Of a stretch of 64,000 bases of DNA, positions 8,385 through 18,395 are shown one piece after another. The notes under the pieces were generated by a model. That model had not been told where the DNA came from, did no database searches, and was given only the letters and a program-made list of their open reading frames with translations. Location: positions 124,001-188,000 of the forward strand of contig JAIMAG010000004.1 in NCBI GenBank assembly GCA_023512135.1. The letters run 5' to 3'. The position numbers and the translations under genes are program-made. Positions within the stretch are counted from its first letter, which is position 1. Every line of letters begins with the position of its first letter. The DNA is from Terriglobia bacterium (lineage in GTDB: Bacteria > Acidobacteriota > Terriglobia > Acidiferrales > UBA7541).

Positions 8385-8538
8385 ATTTTGACGGCTGCCG
8401 CTCGGCGCGGGCACGGGGGGACGACCGTCGGCAGTTTTCCGCAGGAAAAGTTGGCCCGGGGGTATTCCTGTGCACGGCGGGTTTCTGCCCGGGGCGACAC
8501 TTTCGCCATCCCGCGTACCGCAGAGTCGTTCTCCGAAA

Positions 8539-8582
8539 CGAAAACAGAAAAACAAAAGACGGCACCTGAGCCTCGCTCGGGT
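8539..8582 (-). terminator. Candidate rho-independent terminator after the geranylgeranyl-reductase-like gene
   Basis: On the minus strand, an imperfect stem (ACC, mismatch, GAGC / GCTC, mismatch, GGT; 8564-8582) is followed by a T-rich tail containing TTTTGTTTTTC. It lies 16 bases after the stop codon of the flavoprotein gene. Confidence 0.45.
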
Positions 8583-8597
8583 TTCCGCCTTGCGGGG

Positions 8598-9794
8598 TTA
8601 TTCGGCGGGGGTTTCTGCCACGTCGGGTGGTGGCTGGCGGAACAAACTGGCAGCCATCTCCGCGAACGTTATGCCGAGCTGAGCCCACAGTCGCCGCTTC
8701 AGGCTGCGGTAGTTCTGTGCGCCGGCGAACAGGTCGCGCATCAGTTGGCGGAAAGCCGGGCTGCGCTGGATGAATTGAATCATGCGCACGGTCACCGCGC
8801 CGCCCAGGAATCGGCCGCGGTAGAAGCGACGGGCAATCCGCGTGGCGAACTCGAGATCGGCGCTGAATTCTGCACGGACGCGCTCCGGGTAGCTTTTCGG
8901 TGCGCCGGCCAGCAGGGCTTCCGCCAGCAACTCGCCCGAGCGCATGGCGTAATGCAGACCTTCTCCGGTCAGAGGGTCAACCCAGGCCGCGGCATCACCG
9001 ACCAGAGCCCAGTTGCGGCCGACCACGCGGCGGTGGCGTAGCGTCTGCGCTGCCGGGGACGGCAACACATGGCTGTAAAAGCGACCCTGGCAGGGTATGC
9101 CTTGTTCTTCCAGAAAGGCATGGAGATGGCGCTTCATCGCGGCCGTGGTGGTCTGGGTCAGCTTGCCGCAGATGCCGACAGAGAGATGGTCGGGGCGGGG
9201 AAAAGACCAGAGATAGCCCTCGAACTGCGGCAGAAATTTCACCACCAAAGTGTCGGAAACAACGGGAATGAAGTAGCCGAGAGTCTGTTCCAGGTCGGTG
9301 GGACGGAGCGGAGTGGTTTCCGGCAGCAGGGTGTTGCGTGCCCCGGTGGCCAGGACGACGAAATCAGCCGTCCGGTAGCCTGCGGAGCGGCCGTCGTGCA
9401 CCATCCGCAGCGCGACGCGCGCGCCGGAAGTGTCCACTTCGCAGACGCGTGCCTGCACCAGTTGCGCGCCGGCGCGCTCGGCGCGTTCGAGCAGGAGCTG
9501 GTTCAGCACGCGGCGGGAGTAAATCACAATCGGACGGTCCAGCACGAAGTGCGCACGATGTCCGCTGCTGGCGATCAGCACAACATCGCGGATGAGTTTT
9601 TTCGGCTCCGGGCCATCCAGCAGAAAGGGGTAGCGCTCGATCGCTTTGTAGGTCAGTCCACCGCCGCAGGGTTTCTCCCAGACGAGCCGTTCGTCCAGCA
9701 CCGTGACACGCCAGCCTGCGCGCGCCAGCCGCTCCGCACAAACGGCTCCACTGGGACCGCCACCGACAACGGCAATTTCAACCACGCTGGTCAA
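8598..9794 (-). CDS. FAD-dependent oxidoreductase, geranylgeranyl-reductase-like family
   Basis: The N-terminal dinucleotide-binding motif VVGGGPSGAVCAERLARAG is followed by CGGGLTYKA and, near residue 285, the second FAD motif GDAAAWVDPLTGEGLHYAMR. This is the order seen in the geranylgeranyl reductase/halogenase-like flavoproteins. Family members saturate isoprenoid chains of quinones, chlorophylls or archaeal lipids; the substrate here is unknown, and a menaquinone side chain is one plausible guess. Length is 398 residues. The start is weak: TTG at 9794, with a GTG at 9785 as alternative. It stands alone, downstream of the hydrolase-membrane fusion by 105 bases. Confidence 0.85.
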   Translation of the reverse strand: MTSVVEIAVVGGGPSGAVCAERLARAGWRVTVLDERLVWEKPCGGGLTYKAIERYPFLLDGPEPKKLIRDVVLIASSGHRAHFVLDRPIVIYSRRVLNQLLLERAERAGAQLVQARVCEVDTSGARVALRMVHDGRSAGYRTADFVVLATGARNTLLPETTPLRPTDLEQTLGYFIPVVSDTLVVKFLPQFEGYLWSFPRPDHLSVGICGKLTQTTTAAMKRHLHAFLEEQGIPCQGRFYSHVLPSPAAQTLRHRRVVGRNWALVGDAAAWVDPLTGEGLHYAMRSGELLAEALLAGAPKSYPERVRAEFSADLEFATRIARRFYRGRFLGGAVTVRMIQFIQRSPAFRQLMRDLFAGAQNYRSLKRRLWAQLGITFAEMAASLFRQPPPDVAETPAE

Positions 9795-9899
9795 GGTTGC
9801 GGCTCATCTCCCGAGATTTGATCAGGGACGGCAGATCGTCCTCCAGACATCTTCCCACCCGGGGACTGCATTTCGTTCCTCCATCCTTTCCGAAGCCGG

Positions 9900-11462
9900 C
9901 TAGGTGATCGGCAGTATGGCGGCCATCAACCAGGCCATCAGGATAACACTGAAGCAGCACGCCGCAGCAGCGGAATTGGCGTGCCGGCGGAGTTGGTCGG
10001 CAGCGAGCCGCTGCAACAGCGAAAGCAGCACAGCATAGGGCAGCAGCAGCAGGGCCAGCACCGGCCCGCGACCCAGCAGAAAAATGGGCACCAGCAGCGC
10101 GACCGCAAGCATGCTGCGCAGCAGCGCGAACTGTGCGTAGCGGCGAAGTTCACCCCGCCACTCGGCCGAGGGGGCGCCGAGCACGCGCTCCTCTGCGGCA
10201 AAATAGGGCAGCAGGAAGGGCAGCAGCGCAGCAAAGCGCCACCAGCGCGGAGCGTTCAGCCAGAGGTCGCATCCGGTCCAGTTCAGCCACGCGCCAAAAG
10301 CCAACATGGCCGTCACACCGGCCAGTGCCCCGCCGAGCGCCGGAAGGGCCTCGTGCCGCAACGCCGATGGCCGGGGCAGTGGAGCGGGGCGACCTTCGGT
10401 CGCGGCCCTGAGAATCCGTTTCCCTCGCGTCTGCAGAACGACCAGGATGGAACCCACCACGAACAGGTAGGAAGCCAGATAGTCGCCATCGTAGAGACGC
10501 AGCCAGCCGAGCGGCAGCCACACGTGCAGTGCGGCTACGGCGAGCAGCGCGGCCAAAGCCCAGCCCACCAGTGCAGGCACCACAGGCACGGAGACGGGCT
10601 GCGCCGGGCTGGTGCGGCGCAGCCATCGCGCGAACCGTGCGGCCAGCACAGTGTACAGGAACAGCAAGCCGAACAGTCCGCTCAGCAATCCCCACAACCG
10701 GCGCCGCGAGGGTAGATCGGACGCGGGACGGTAGTCGGGCAGGCTCCGGGCGAGCCAGGAACGCATCAGTGCCGCGGCCTCCGCGTCCAGCAGATAGCTG
10801 CTGTGCGTAGCACGGGGTATGCGGACAAGCTCCGCAGCGCGGCGTTGGACGAAGTCTTCCGGAGCGGTGCGCGTGCCGCCGGCTGCTTCCAGCAGTTTGC
10901 GCGCCTGTCGCTGTAGCTGCGGGATATCGAAATCGCCCGTCAGGATCAGCAGATTGACCGGCATTCGGCGCGGGGTTCCTCCCAGGCCGGGGGAGATGGC
11001 GATCGTGGCCGCGGTAGGCAACTGGTCAGCAAGCCGAACCACGATGCCGCCACCCATCGAATGACCCAACAGGGCAGTGTGATGGCCGGCGGGATCGTCT
11101 CGGGTGGCAAGTGCTTCCACCACTTCCGCGGCGCACTGTTCGGCGCGCTGGAAACTGAACGGAGCGGGATGATCACCGTGGCCCGGCAGGTCGAACAGAT
11201 AAACACTGGTGTTGTCGGCATGCAGCCAGGCACCCAAAGTGAGCATCAGGCGGCGATTGGCCGAAAGTCCATGAAAGACGAGAATGCGATTGGAAGGTTG
11301 ACGCGCCGGAAGCCACGTGGCGGGCACGTGGCAGCTTTCCGTGTGCATCCAGATTTGCTGTGGGGCCGGCTCGCCCGTGCTGAGGATCGCGCCAGCAGCC
11401 AGCAGAAGGACACCGCCAGTCGCCAGGATGCGATCGTTCCGATTCACGGCCGACTCCGGCAC
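9900..11462 (-). CDS. Alpha/beta hydrolase fused to a C-terminal polytopic membrane domain
   Basis: A 520-residue protein. One N-terminal hydrophobic helix (residues ~11-29) precedes a serine hydrolase domain (~57-240). Likely catalytic residues are Ser135 in GHSMGG, Asp177 in LTGDFDI and His220 in RATHSS, with an oxyanion region LVFHGLSANR. From residue ~256 to the end the protein is dominated by seven to eight hydrophobic segments separated by Arg-rich loops. I do not recognise that membrane part as a known family. The hydrolase is expected on the periplasmic face if the first helix is an uncleaved signal anchor. Substrate is unknown; a lipid or ester is plausible from the membrane tether. 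It is divergent from rfaE2 with about 40 bases between. Confidence 0.8.
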   Translation of the reverse strand: MPESAVNRNDRILATGGVLLLAAGAILSTGEPAPQQIWMHTESCHVPATWLPARQPSNRILVFHGLSANRRLMLTLGAWLHADNTSVYLFDLPGHGDHPAPFSFQRAEQCAAEVVEALATRDDPAGHHTALLGHSMGGGIVVRLADQLPTAATIAISPGLGGTPRRMPVNLLILTGDFDIPQLQRQARKLLEAAGGTRTAPEDFVQRRAAELVRIPRATHSSYLLDAEAAALMRSWLARSLPDYRPASDLPSRRRLWGLLSGLFGLLFLYTVLAARFARWLRRTSPAQPVSVPVVPALVGWALAALLAVAALHVWLPLGWLRLYDGDYLASYLFVVGSILVVLQTRGKRILRAATEGRPAPLPRPSALRHEALPALGGALAGVTAMLAFGAWLNWTGCDLWLNAPRWWRFAALLPFLLPYFAAEERVLGAPSAEWRGELRRYAQFALLRSMLAVALLVPIFLLGRGPVLALLLLPYAVLLSLLQRLAADQLRRHANSAAAACCFSVILMAWLMAAILPIT

Positions 11463-11503
11463 GCGTGGTAAAATGAGAATTGCGGTGGCGTTGCGCCGCT
11501 GCG

Positions 11504-11995
11504 GTGTCGTCTTTGGGAAAAGTTCTGCCGCAAGATGCGCTGATTGTCGCTGTTGCGGAAGCGAAACGCAATGGTCAGCGCGTGGTGTTCACGAACGGCT
11601 GTTTCGATCTGCTGCACCCGGGCCATGTGCGGACCCTGGAGCGCGCCCGCGCGCTTGGCGATTTGCTCGTCGTGGCCATCAACAGCGATCGCAGCGTCCG
11701 CGAATTGAAAGGCCCTGATCGGCCCCTCGTTCCCGAAGCCGAACGCGCCGAACTGCTGGCGGCGCTGGCGGCGGTGGACTACGTCACCATTTTTGACGAG
11801 CCCACCCCGCAACCATTGATCGCCCGGCTCCTGCCCGATGTGCTGGTCAAGGGCGATGACTGGGGCGAAGGGGAAATTGTCGGTCGCGAAGAAGTGGAAG
11901 CCGCAGGCGGCCGCGTGGTGCGGGTTCCGCTCGAGCCGGGCTATTCCACCACAGCGCTGCTTTCCCGCATCCGCACACTGCCTGACCCGTCATGA
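11504..11995 (+). CDS. rfaE2: D-glycero-beta-D-manno-heptose 1-phosphate adenylyltransferase (RfaE2/HldE C-terminal type)
   Basis: Transfers AMP to heptose 1-phosphate, making ADP-heptose for the lipopolysaccharide inner core. The nucleotidyltransferase motif [13 protein letters not shown] (with HPGH) is followed by [23 protein letters not shown] and the C-terminal [10 protein letters not shown]. The kinase half (RfaE1) found in fused HldE is absent, so it must be encoded elsewhere. The start is uncertain: GTG at 11504 is chosen, with an in-frame TTG at 11480 as alternative. A TAAAAT at 11469-11474 could be the -10 element. The stop overlaps the mfd ATG by 4 bases, so the two are translationally coupled. 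Confidence 0.92.
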   Translation: MSSLGKVLPQDALIVAVAEAKRNGQRVVFTNGCFDLLHPGHVRTLERARALGDLLVVAINSDRSVRELKGPDRPLVPEAERAELLAALAAVDYVTIFDEPTPQPLIARLLPDVLVKGDDWGEGEIVGREEVEAAGGRVVRVPLEPGYSTTALLSRIRTLPDPS

Positions 11996-14900
11996 TTCTT
12001 CCGGTGGTCGCTGAACTGCTCGGTCGGGTGGGCCGCCATCCGGCCGCCGAAGGTGCACTGGCTGCGCTGCGGCGCGGCGAGCCGGTGGTGCATCTGGCCG
12101 GGCTGACTGAACCGGCCAGAGCCCTGCTGGTGGCGCATGTCGCGCTGGCGCTGGAGCGGCCGGTGCTGTGGTTGGTCGGTTCGAATGCGGTGGCCGAGAT
12201 GTCCCTCGAGCCACTGCGTTTCTTCTACCGCGCGCTGAGCGGACGGGCGACGAACGAAGTCCAGATACTGCCCGCGCTCGATGTTCTGCCGTACGAGGGC
12301 CGCTCGCCCCACGCAGAAATCTGCGAAGCGCGGGCGGTGGCGTTGTGGCGGCTGGCCAGTGGAGCTGCCCGCATTGTCCTTGCGCCGGTGGCGGCGGCCC
12401 AGATGCGGTTGCGCGAGGCCGACTATTTCCGCAGCCGTGCGCTGGTGCTCGCGCGGGACATGGAAATTCCCCTGGAAATGCTGCTCGAACACCTGCACGG
12501 CACCGGATATGCGCGGCGGGAGCTGGTCGAGGCCCCCGGCCAGTTTGCCGTGCGCGGCGGCATCGTCGATGTGTTTTCGCCCGAAGCAGTGCGGCCGGTG
12601 CGCATCGAGCTGCTCGGCGACACAGTCGAATCGCTGCGGGAATTCGACCCCGCCACGCAGCGCTCGGTCGCACGACTGGAACGTGCGGTGCTGTTGCCGC
12701 TCAGCGAATTTCCTCACACGGCGCGCGTCGTGGAGCGCGTCTGGGCTGCGGCCGGCGGTGCGGCCACCCCGGGCGAAGCGGACCTGGCGGATGCACTGCC
12801 CGGATGGGAGTTCGTGGCCACGGAACTGGAGCCGCCGTCATACGACCTGTTCGCGCTCGCCGAAGGCGCCGTGGTGGTGCTCGATGAACCGGATGCGCTG
12901 GCCGAGGCCTCCCGCAATTTCCAGAACCGGCTGCGCGAATCGTTTGCCCGCGCCCGCGAACCGCAACGGGCAGCCGAACTGCCCGGTGTGCCGACCGCAC
13001 CCCCGGAAATTTTTTATCTACGCCCGGAAGAATGGGAGCAGGCACTCGCGCGCATGCAGCGGCTTGAGCTGGCTGAACTGGCCCTGGCGGAGGGCGGCGC
13101 GGAGCCATGGACTCTGCTCAGCCAGCCGACGCCACGCTACCACGGCAACGTGGCCGCGTTCATGACGGAGGTGCGCGGGCGCCTGAGCCGCGGCGAACAG
13201 GTCTGCATCAGCGCAGCCACATCCGGCGAGCTGGAACGGCTGGCGGATCTGTGCCGCGAGTACGAAGTGGCCTTCCGCCTCGGCGAAGTCGAAGGCGAAG
13301 CCACCCTGGCGCGACTGGCCGCAGAAGCCGCCGGCAGTGCTTCCGCCGTTGTGCTGATCAAGGCCCCGCTGGTGCGCGGAGTCAGCTTTCCCGAACTGCA
13401 GCTCACTGTGCACGGTTCTGCCGACCTGTTCGAGCCGGTCGCGCCCGCTGCCCGCCGGCGGGCACCAGCGGCGGCGTTCGAAGCCGATCTGGGCGAACTG
13501 CAGCCGGGCGACTTCGTCGTGCACGTGGATCACGGCATCGGGCAGTTCGAAGGTCTGCGGCAGATCGAAACGGACGGCGGCCGGGGGGAGTTCATGCTCC
13601 TGCGCTACGCCGAAGGTGCCCGGCTCTATGTCCCGCTGGCTCGGCTTGATCTGGTGCAGAAATACCGCACCGTGGGGGACGTTCAGCCGCAGTTGGATCG
13701 GCTGGGCGGCACGGCCTGGGCCGCGCGCAAACAGCGAGCTCAGAAAGCGGTCAACGAGATGGCGCAGAAGCTGCTGCGGCTGTACGCCGAGCGCAGCACC
13801 GTTCCCGGCCATGCTTTTTCTCCGGACACCGCCTGGCAGCGCGAATTCGACGAGGCGTTTGAGTTCGAAGAAACGCCGGATCAATGGCGCGCGATCGAAG
13901 AAACCAAACGCGACATGGAGCGCCCGGTGCCGATGGATCGGCTGATCTGCGGCGACGTCGGCTACGGCAAGACGGAAGTAGCCATGCGCGCGGCCTTCAA
14001 GGCAGTCTGCGACTCCAAACAGGTGGCCGTGCTGGCACCCACCACCGTGCTCGTCTTTCAGCACTACGAGACCTTCCGGCGCCGCTTCGCAGCTTTCCCG
14101 GTGCGGGTGGAGATGCTCAGCCGGTTTCGCAATGCGCGTGAAACGCGGCGCGTGCTCGACGACCTGGCCGCCGGCCGCGTGGACATTGTCATCGGCACGC
14201 ACCGGTTGCTCAGCCGGGATGTGCGCTTTGCCGACCTCGGCCTGCTGATCATCGACGAGGAGCAGCGCTTCGGCGTGGCCCACAAGGAACGGCTGAAGGA
14301 GCTGCGGCGAAATGTGGATGTGCTCACCCTGACCGCCACGCCCATCCCGCGCACGCTGCACATGGCCCTGGTCGGGCTGCGCGACATGAGCGTAATCGAA
14401 ACCCCGCCGAAGGACCGGCTGGCCATCCAGACCATCGTGGCTCCGTTCCGCGAGTCGCTGATCCAGTCCGCCATTGAGCTGGAACTGGCGCGCCAGGGAC
14501 AGGTCTATTTCCTGCACAACCGCGTGGAGACCATTCACGAGATCGCCGCGCTGCTCCGGCGGTTGGTACCCGCGGCACGCGTCGTGGTCGGCCACGGGCA
14601 GATGAGCGAGCGAGAGCTGGAGCGCGTGATGCTCACGTTCCTGCGCCAGCAGGCGGATGTGCTGGTCTCCACCACGATCATCGAAAACGGACTGGACATC
14701 CCGCGCGTGAATACGATCCTGATCAACCACGCCGAGCGCTTCGGGCTGGCCGAGCTGTACCAGTTGCGCGGACGGGTGGGTCGCTCGAACGTGCGCGCCT
14801 ACGCCTACCTGCTCGTGCCGCCCGGAGAGGCGCTTTCGCCGACGGCGCGAAAACGGCTGGCGGCGCTGCGCGAGTTCAGCGAACTGGGTTCCGGCTTCCG

Positions 14901-15489
14901 CGTCGCGGCCCTGGACCTCGAGCTGCGCGGCGCGGGCAACCTGCTCGGCCGGCAGCAGCATGGCCACATCCATGCAGTGGGGTTCGATCTCTACTGCCGG
15001 ATGATGGAGCGCGCCGTGGCCGAACTGAAAGGCCAGCCGGTGGCACCGGAGCTGCGCACCACGCTCAACCTGGGGCTGGAAATCCGTATCCCGCCCGAGT
15101 ACATCCCCGGCGAGGCGCTGCGCCTGCGCACGTACCGGCGGATTGCGGCGCTGACTTCGACGGCTGAACGCGACGAGCTGCAACGGGAACTGGAAGATCG
15201 CTTCGGGCCGCTGCCGCGACCGGTCGAAAACCTGCTGGACTACGCGGTGCTCAAGGCTGTGGCCGAACGTTTGGCGGTGGCCGCAGTGGAGCGGCGCGGC
15301 GATCGGATCGCGGTTCGTTTCCACCAGCAAACCCCAGTCGAGCCGCAGCGCATCGTGGAACTGGTGCGGCGAGGCAACGGGATGCGTCTGGACCCCGCCG
15401 GCGTGCTCTGGCTGGTGGCAGAGCGCGACGGCCGCAACCTGGCGCGGCAGGTGACAAACCTGTTGCTGCAGCTTCAGCCGGAGCGCTAG
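11992..15489 (+). CDS. mfd: Transcription-repair coupling factor
   Basis: An ATP-dependent translocase that displaces stalled RNA polymerase and recruits UvrA. The 1165-residue length is typical. In order: a UvrB-like N-terminal region (~1-330), a CarD-like RNA polymerase interaction domain starting near residue 495 ([17 protein letters not shown]), the RecG-like helicase core with Walker [12 protein letters not shown] (~657), DEEQRFG (~756), [14 protein letters not shown] and [16 protein letters not shown], and the C-terminal TRCF domain. It is the second gene of an operon starting with rfaE2 and running into the SurA-like gene 20 bases downstream. Confidence 0.98.
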   Translation: MILPVVAELLGRVGRHPAAEGALAALRRGEPVVHLAGLTEPARALLVAHVALALERPVLWLVGSNAVAEMSLEPLRFFYRALSGRATNEVQILPALDVLPYEGRSPHAEICEARAVALWRLASGAARIVLAPVAAAQMRLREADYFRSRALVLARDMEIPLEMLLEHLHGTGYARRELVEAPGQFAVRGGIVDVFSPEAVRPVRIELLGDTVESLREFDPATQRSVARLERAVLLPLSEFPHTARVVERVWAAAGGAATPGEADLADALPGWEFVATELEPPSYDLFALAEGAVVVLDEPDALAEASRNFQNRLRESFARAREPQRAAELPGVPTAPPEIFYLRPEEWEQALARMQRLELAELALAEGGAEPWTLLSQPTPRYHGNVAAFMTEVRGRLSRGEQVCISAATSGELERLADLCREYEVAFRLGEVEGEATLARLAAEAAGSASAVVLIKAPLVRGVSFPELQLTVHGSADLFEPVAPAARRRAPAAAFEADLGELQPGDFVVHVDHGIGQFEGLRQIETDGGRGEFMLLRYAEGARLYVPLARLDLVQKYRTVGDVQPQLDRLGGTAWAARKQRAQKAVNEMAQKLLRLYAERSTVPGHAFSPDTAWQREFDEAFEFEETPDQWRAIEETKRDMERPVPMDRLICGDVGYGKTEVAMRAAFKAVCDSKQVAVLAPTTVLVFQHYETFRRRFAAFPVRVEMLSRFRNARETRRVLDDLAAGRVDIVIGTHRLLSRDVRFADLGLLIIDEEQRFGVAHKERLKELRRNVDVLTLTATPIPRTLHMALVGLRDMSVIETPPKDRLAIQTIVAPFRESLIQSAIELELARQGQVYFLHNRVETIHEIAALLRRLVPAARVVVGHGQMSERELERVMLTFLRQQADVLVSTTIIENGLDIPRVNTILINHAERFGLAELYQLRGRVGRSNVRAYAYLLVPPGEALSPTARKRLAALREFSELGSGFRVAALDLELRGAGNLLGRQQHGHIHAVGFDLYCRMMERAVAELKGQPVAPELRTTLNLGLEIRIPPEYIPGEALRLRTYRRIAALTSTAERDELQRELEDRFGPLPRPVENLLDYAVLKAVAERLAVAAVERRGDRIAVRFHQQTPVEPQRIVELVRRGNGMRLDPAGVLWLVAERDGRNLARQVTNLLLQLQPER

Positions 15490-15509
15490 AATCGCTGTCA
15501 GGGCGTGCG

Positions 15510-16661
15510 ATGAAGATGAATCGGAAGCCAGGCTGGATGTGGACGGGTTGTTTGGCCGGACTGCTCGCGATCAGCGCGGTGGCGCAGCAGCAGCCTTCCA
15601 CCGGCGCGCGGGTGGTGGAAGAAATCGTGGCGCGCGTCAACAACCGGATCATCACCCTGAGCGATCTGCAGCAGGCACGCGAAGCCCTGCGGCAGGAGAT
15701 CACCCGCTCCTGTCCGGGGTGCACCCCGCAACAGATCGAGGAGCGTTTCCAGCAAGAGGAGAAAAATCTGCTGCGCGACCTGATCGACAATGCACTGCTG
15801 ATTCAGCGTGGCGAAGACCTGGGAATCAACGTCGAGCCCCAGGTGATCAATCAACTGGACAGCATCCGGCAGCGAAACAACATCGCGACGATGGAAGAGT
15901 TCGAACGGGCCGTCACCCAGGCCACCGGCATGGCCTTCGAAGACTACAAGGAACAGATCCGCAACCAGATCCTCACGCAGATGGTCATCCGGCAGGAAGT
16001 GGTCCGCGAGGTGCAGGTAACCCGCGAGGACGTCGAAAAGTATTACCAGGAACACAAAAGCGACTTCATTCGCCCCGAACAGGTCCTCCTGAGCGAGATT
16101 TTTCTTTCCACGGAAGGGAAATCGGCCGAAGAAGTGGCCGAAGTGGAAAAAAAGGCCAACGAGCTGTTGGAGCAGGTGCGCCAGGGCGCTGACTTTGCCG
16201 AACTGGCCAAGCGCCACTCGAATGGCGCGACGGCACAGCGCGGCGGCGAGCTGGGCAGCTTCGAACGCAGCCAGCTCTCCAAGGAAATTGCCGACCGGGT
16301 CTTCAACCTCCGGCGCGGCCAGGTGACTGACGTGATTCGCACGCAGGGCGGATTTCTGATTCTCCGCGTGGACGATCGGTTCGAAGCCGGCCTGCAACCC
16401 GTCGACAAGGTGGAAGGCGAGATCACCAACATTCTCTACAACCAGCGCATCCCGGATGCGCTCCGGCGTTACGTGGAACGGCTGCGCTCGGAAAGCTACA
16501 TCTACGTGAAGCCGGGCTACAGCGACACCGCGGCCGTGGCCAACACGATCATCGAGGAAGTGCAGCCGAAAAAGGAAGACGAAGAGTCCGACAAAAAAGA
16601 TAAGAAGAAAAAGAACGAAGAGCGCCCCCGGGACGATTCGGCCAAGCGCAACCGGCCATGA
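15510..16661 (+). CDS. SurA-like periplasmic chaperone with PpiC-type peptidyl-prolyl isomerase domain
   Basis: A signal peptide (residues 1-~25, GCLAGLLAISAVAQ) directs export. The SurA-like N-terminal helical region (VVEEIVARVNNRIITLSDLQ) covers ~30-180. One PpiC rotamase domain follows at ~188-295 (LLSEIFLSTEGKS, FAELAKRHSNGATAQRGGEL, VIRTQGGFLILRV). The last ~30 residues are an extremely charged Lys/Glu/Asp tail. Known relatives fold outer-membrane proteins, consistent with the Gram-negative envelope implied by rfaE2. Its stop codon overlaps the start of the YhaM-like gene by 4 bases. A TAGAAT at 15487-15492 could support an internal promoter. Confidence 0.9.
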   Translation: MKMNRKPGWMWTGCLAGLLAISAVAQQQPSTGARVVEEIVARVNNRIITLSDLQQAREALRQEITRSCPGCTPQQIEERFQQEEKNLLRDLIDNALLIQRGEDLGINVEPQVINQLDSIRQRNNIATMEEFERAVTQATGMAFEDYKEQIRNQILTQMVIRQEVVREVQVTREDVEKYYQEHKSDFIRPEQVLLSEIFLSTEGKSAEEVAEVEKKANELLEQVRQGADFAELAKRHSNGATAQRGGELGSFERSQLSKEIADRVFNLRRGQVTDVIRTQGGFLILRVDDRFEAGLQPVDKVEGEITNILYNQRIPDALRRYVERLRSESYIYVKPGYSDTAAVANTIIEEVQPKKEDEESDKKDKKKKNEERPRDDSAKRNRP

Positions 16662-17707
16662 AACCGGTGTTCGTCAACGACCTCGCGGCAAATCAAACCA
16701 TCACCTCCTTCTTCCTGGTTTCCGAAAAAGAGACGCGGTGGACTCGCGAAGGCAAACCCTATCTCCGCCTCGAACTGGCCGATCGCACCGGCACCATCGA
16801 GGCGCGCATGTGGGAAGGCTTTGAAGCGGCTGCTGAGACCATCGGCCGGAACACGGTGGTCAAGGTGCAAGGTCGCGTGGAGACCTACCGCGGCCGGCGC
16901 CAGCTCATCCTCGAGCGGATCCGCGTGGCCGACCCCGGGGAATACGAGCCGGCTGACTTTCAGCCGCTCGCGCACCTGGATGTGGACGCGCTCTACGCAC
17001 GGCTCAACGAGCTGGTCGCCGGCATCGGCGACCCGCATCTGCGAGCCCTGCTCGAAGGGCTCCTCGCCGACCCCGCCGTTGCTTCGCGACTGAAACAGGC
17101 CCCCGCGGCCAAATCGCTGCATCACGCCTATCCCGGAGGCCTTCTGGAACACATCGTCAACCTGTGCGAGCTGTGCCGCTCGGTGGCGCTGCGCTACCCG
17201 GAGGTGAACGCCGATCTGTTGCTGGCCGGTGCGATTCTGCACGATATCGGCAAACTGGAAGAGCTGCGCTGTGAAGGTTCATTCGGCTATACGACCGAAG
17301 GGCTGCTGCTCGGACACATCGTGCAGGGATTGGCGCTGGTGCGCCGCCGGATCGAGGCGCTGGAAAATTTTCCGGAGCCGCTGCGAGTGGCCCTCGAACA
17401 CATGATCGTCAGCCATCACGGACAGTATGAGTTCGGTTCGCCGCGGCTGCCCATGTTTCCCGAAGCCCTGCTGCTGCATTACCTGGATGATCTCGATTCC
17501 AAGATGGCGGCGGCGCGTGCTTCGCTCGCAGCCGGCACGGACGAAGAAGGATGGACAGCGCGGAACGACGCGCTGGGCCGACGATTGCTCGACCTCTCTC
17601 GCTACCTGGGCGGCGCGGCGGAAGCAGCGGCTCAGGCCGGTGAAACAGAAGCGGCGCCTCAACAGGAACGAGTCGAGCCGCACGCAGCCCGCAGCGGGGA
17701 AGCCTGA
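16658..17707 (+). CDS. YhaM-like OB-fold/HD-domain 3'-5' exoribonuclease
   Basis: A 349-residue protein with an N-terminal OB-fold nucleic-acid-binding domain (residues ~12-90: TRWTREGKPYLRLELADRTG, VVKVQGRVETYRGRRQL) and a C-terminal HD phosphohydrolase domain. The HD metal ligands are visible in HHAYPGGLLEHIVNLCELC, AGAILHDIGKLEEL and MIVSHHGQYEFGSPRLP. YhaM/CBF1 family members degrade single-stranded RNA or DNA from the 3' end. The C-terminal ~30 residues are low-complexity. The gene overlaps both neighbours (4 bases upstream, 1 base downstream), so it is firmly within the operon. Confidence 0.9.
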   Translation: MKPVFVNDLAANQTITSFFLVSEKETRWTREGKPYLRLELADRTGTIEARMWEGFEAAAETIGRNTVVKVQGRVETYRGRRQLILERIRVADPGEYEPADFQPLAHLDVDALYARLNELVAGIGDPHLRALLEGLLADPAVASRLKQAPAAKSLHHAYPGGLLEHIVNLCELCRSVALRYPEVNADLLLAGAILHDIGKLEELRCEGSFGYTTEGLLLGHIVQGLALVRRRIEALENFPEPLRVALEHMIVSHHGQYEFGSPRLPMFPEALLLHYLDDLDSKMAAARASLAAGTDEEGWTARNDALGRRLLDLSRYLGGAAEAAAQAGETEAAPQQERVEPHAARSGEA

Positions 17708-18195
17708 TGGGTACGGCCGCCAAGCCCGAAAAATCGAACGGACGCCGCCGGGCCATTCTCGACCTGGCGCCCCTCGAGCTGGGGTGCCTGCAGGCTCTGT
17801 GGCCACTGGGAGAAGCCAGCGTGCGCCAGGTGCATGCGGCGCTGCAGCCGGTTCGTCCCCGAGCCTACACGACCATCCTGACCATTCTCGACCGGCTGGC
17901 CCGGAAGGGTTACGTCGAGCGCCGCAAGCGGGGTCGCGCGTGGGTCTACCGGCCGTTGCTTTCGGCCGAGCAGGCGCGCGCCGATGCCGTCGAACAGGTC
18001 GTCCTGCATTTTTTCGGCGGTTCGCGCGAAGCCTTGCTGCGGCACCTGCGCGGGGAAACCGTTCGTGCCGCCTCGAACGCTGCGCCTGAAGTGGTGCACG
18101 AAGCGCCACCGCGTCGTGAGCCGCAGCCGCCGGCTGCGCAAAAACGCAGATCGGTCGCGCCGCCCGAGCCTCCCATGGACACCACCCTGCTGTGA
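17707..18195 (+). CDS. BlaI/MecI-family winged-helix transcriptional regulator
   Basis: A 162-residue protein with a BlaI-type DNA-binding domain at ~20-90 (PLELGCLQALWPLGEASVRQ, YTTILTILDRLARKGYVERR, GRAWVYRPLLS), a short dimerisation helix, and a Pro/Arg-rich C-terminal tail of ~45 residues. Classical BlaI repressors are cleaved through a BlaR1/MecR1 sensor protease usually encoded next door; no such gene is present here. It is the last gene of the rfaE2-mfd operon, starting one base inside the preceding stop codon. Its targets are unknown. Confidence 0.9.
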   Translation: MGTAAKPEKSNGRRRAILDLAPLELGCLQALWPLGEASVRQVHAALQPVRPRAYTTILTILDRLARKGYVERRKRGRAWVYRPLLSAEQARADAVEQVVLHFFGGSREALLRHLRGETVRAASNAAPEVVHEAPPRREPQPPAAQKRRSVAPPEPPMDTTLL

Positions 18196-18313
18196 ACCAA
18201 CCCGCTTGTGGGGAAAAGTTTCCGCAACAAGCGTCGGAAGTCATTGATTTGAACATTCGGCCGGCGCAGCGATTTCCGGCGTAAGCCTTCCTCTGCGCAA
18301 CCGGGCAAGCGAT

Positions 18314-18361
18314 CTCCCGCTCAGCGGCGGGAGAGCACGGAAACGCAAGCTTCCGCTTTTT
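18314..18361 (+). terminator. Candidate terminator of the rfaE2-mfd-blaI operon
   Basis: Two adjacent hairpins: CTCCCGC/GCGGGAG (18314-18333) and CGGAA/TTCCG (18338-18355), the second followed by CTTTTT. They lie 120 bases after the BlaI-like gene and before dusB. Confidence 0.4.
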
Positions 18362-18395
18362 GCCTTGCGGTCGCTTCGGCTAAACTGTCCCTGCC

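Noticed and set aside
13018-15330. A 770-codon open frame on the minus strand opposite mfd
   Set aside because: Composition (high His, Gln, Arg) and lack of any motif fit an antisense shadow of a GC-rich gene; mfd is certain.
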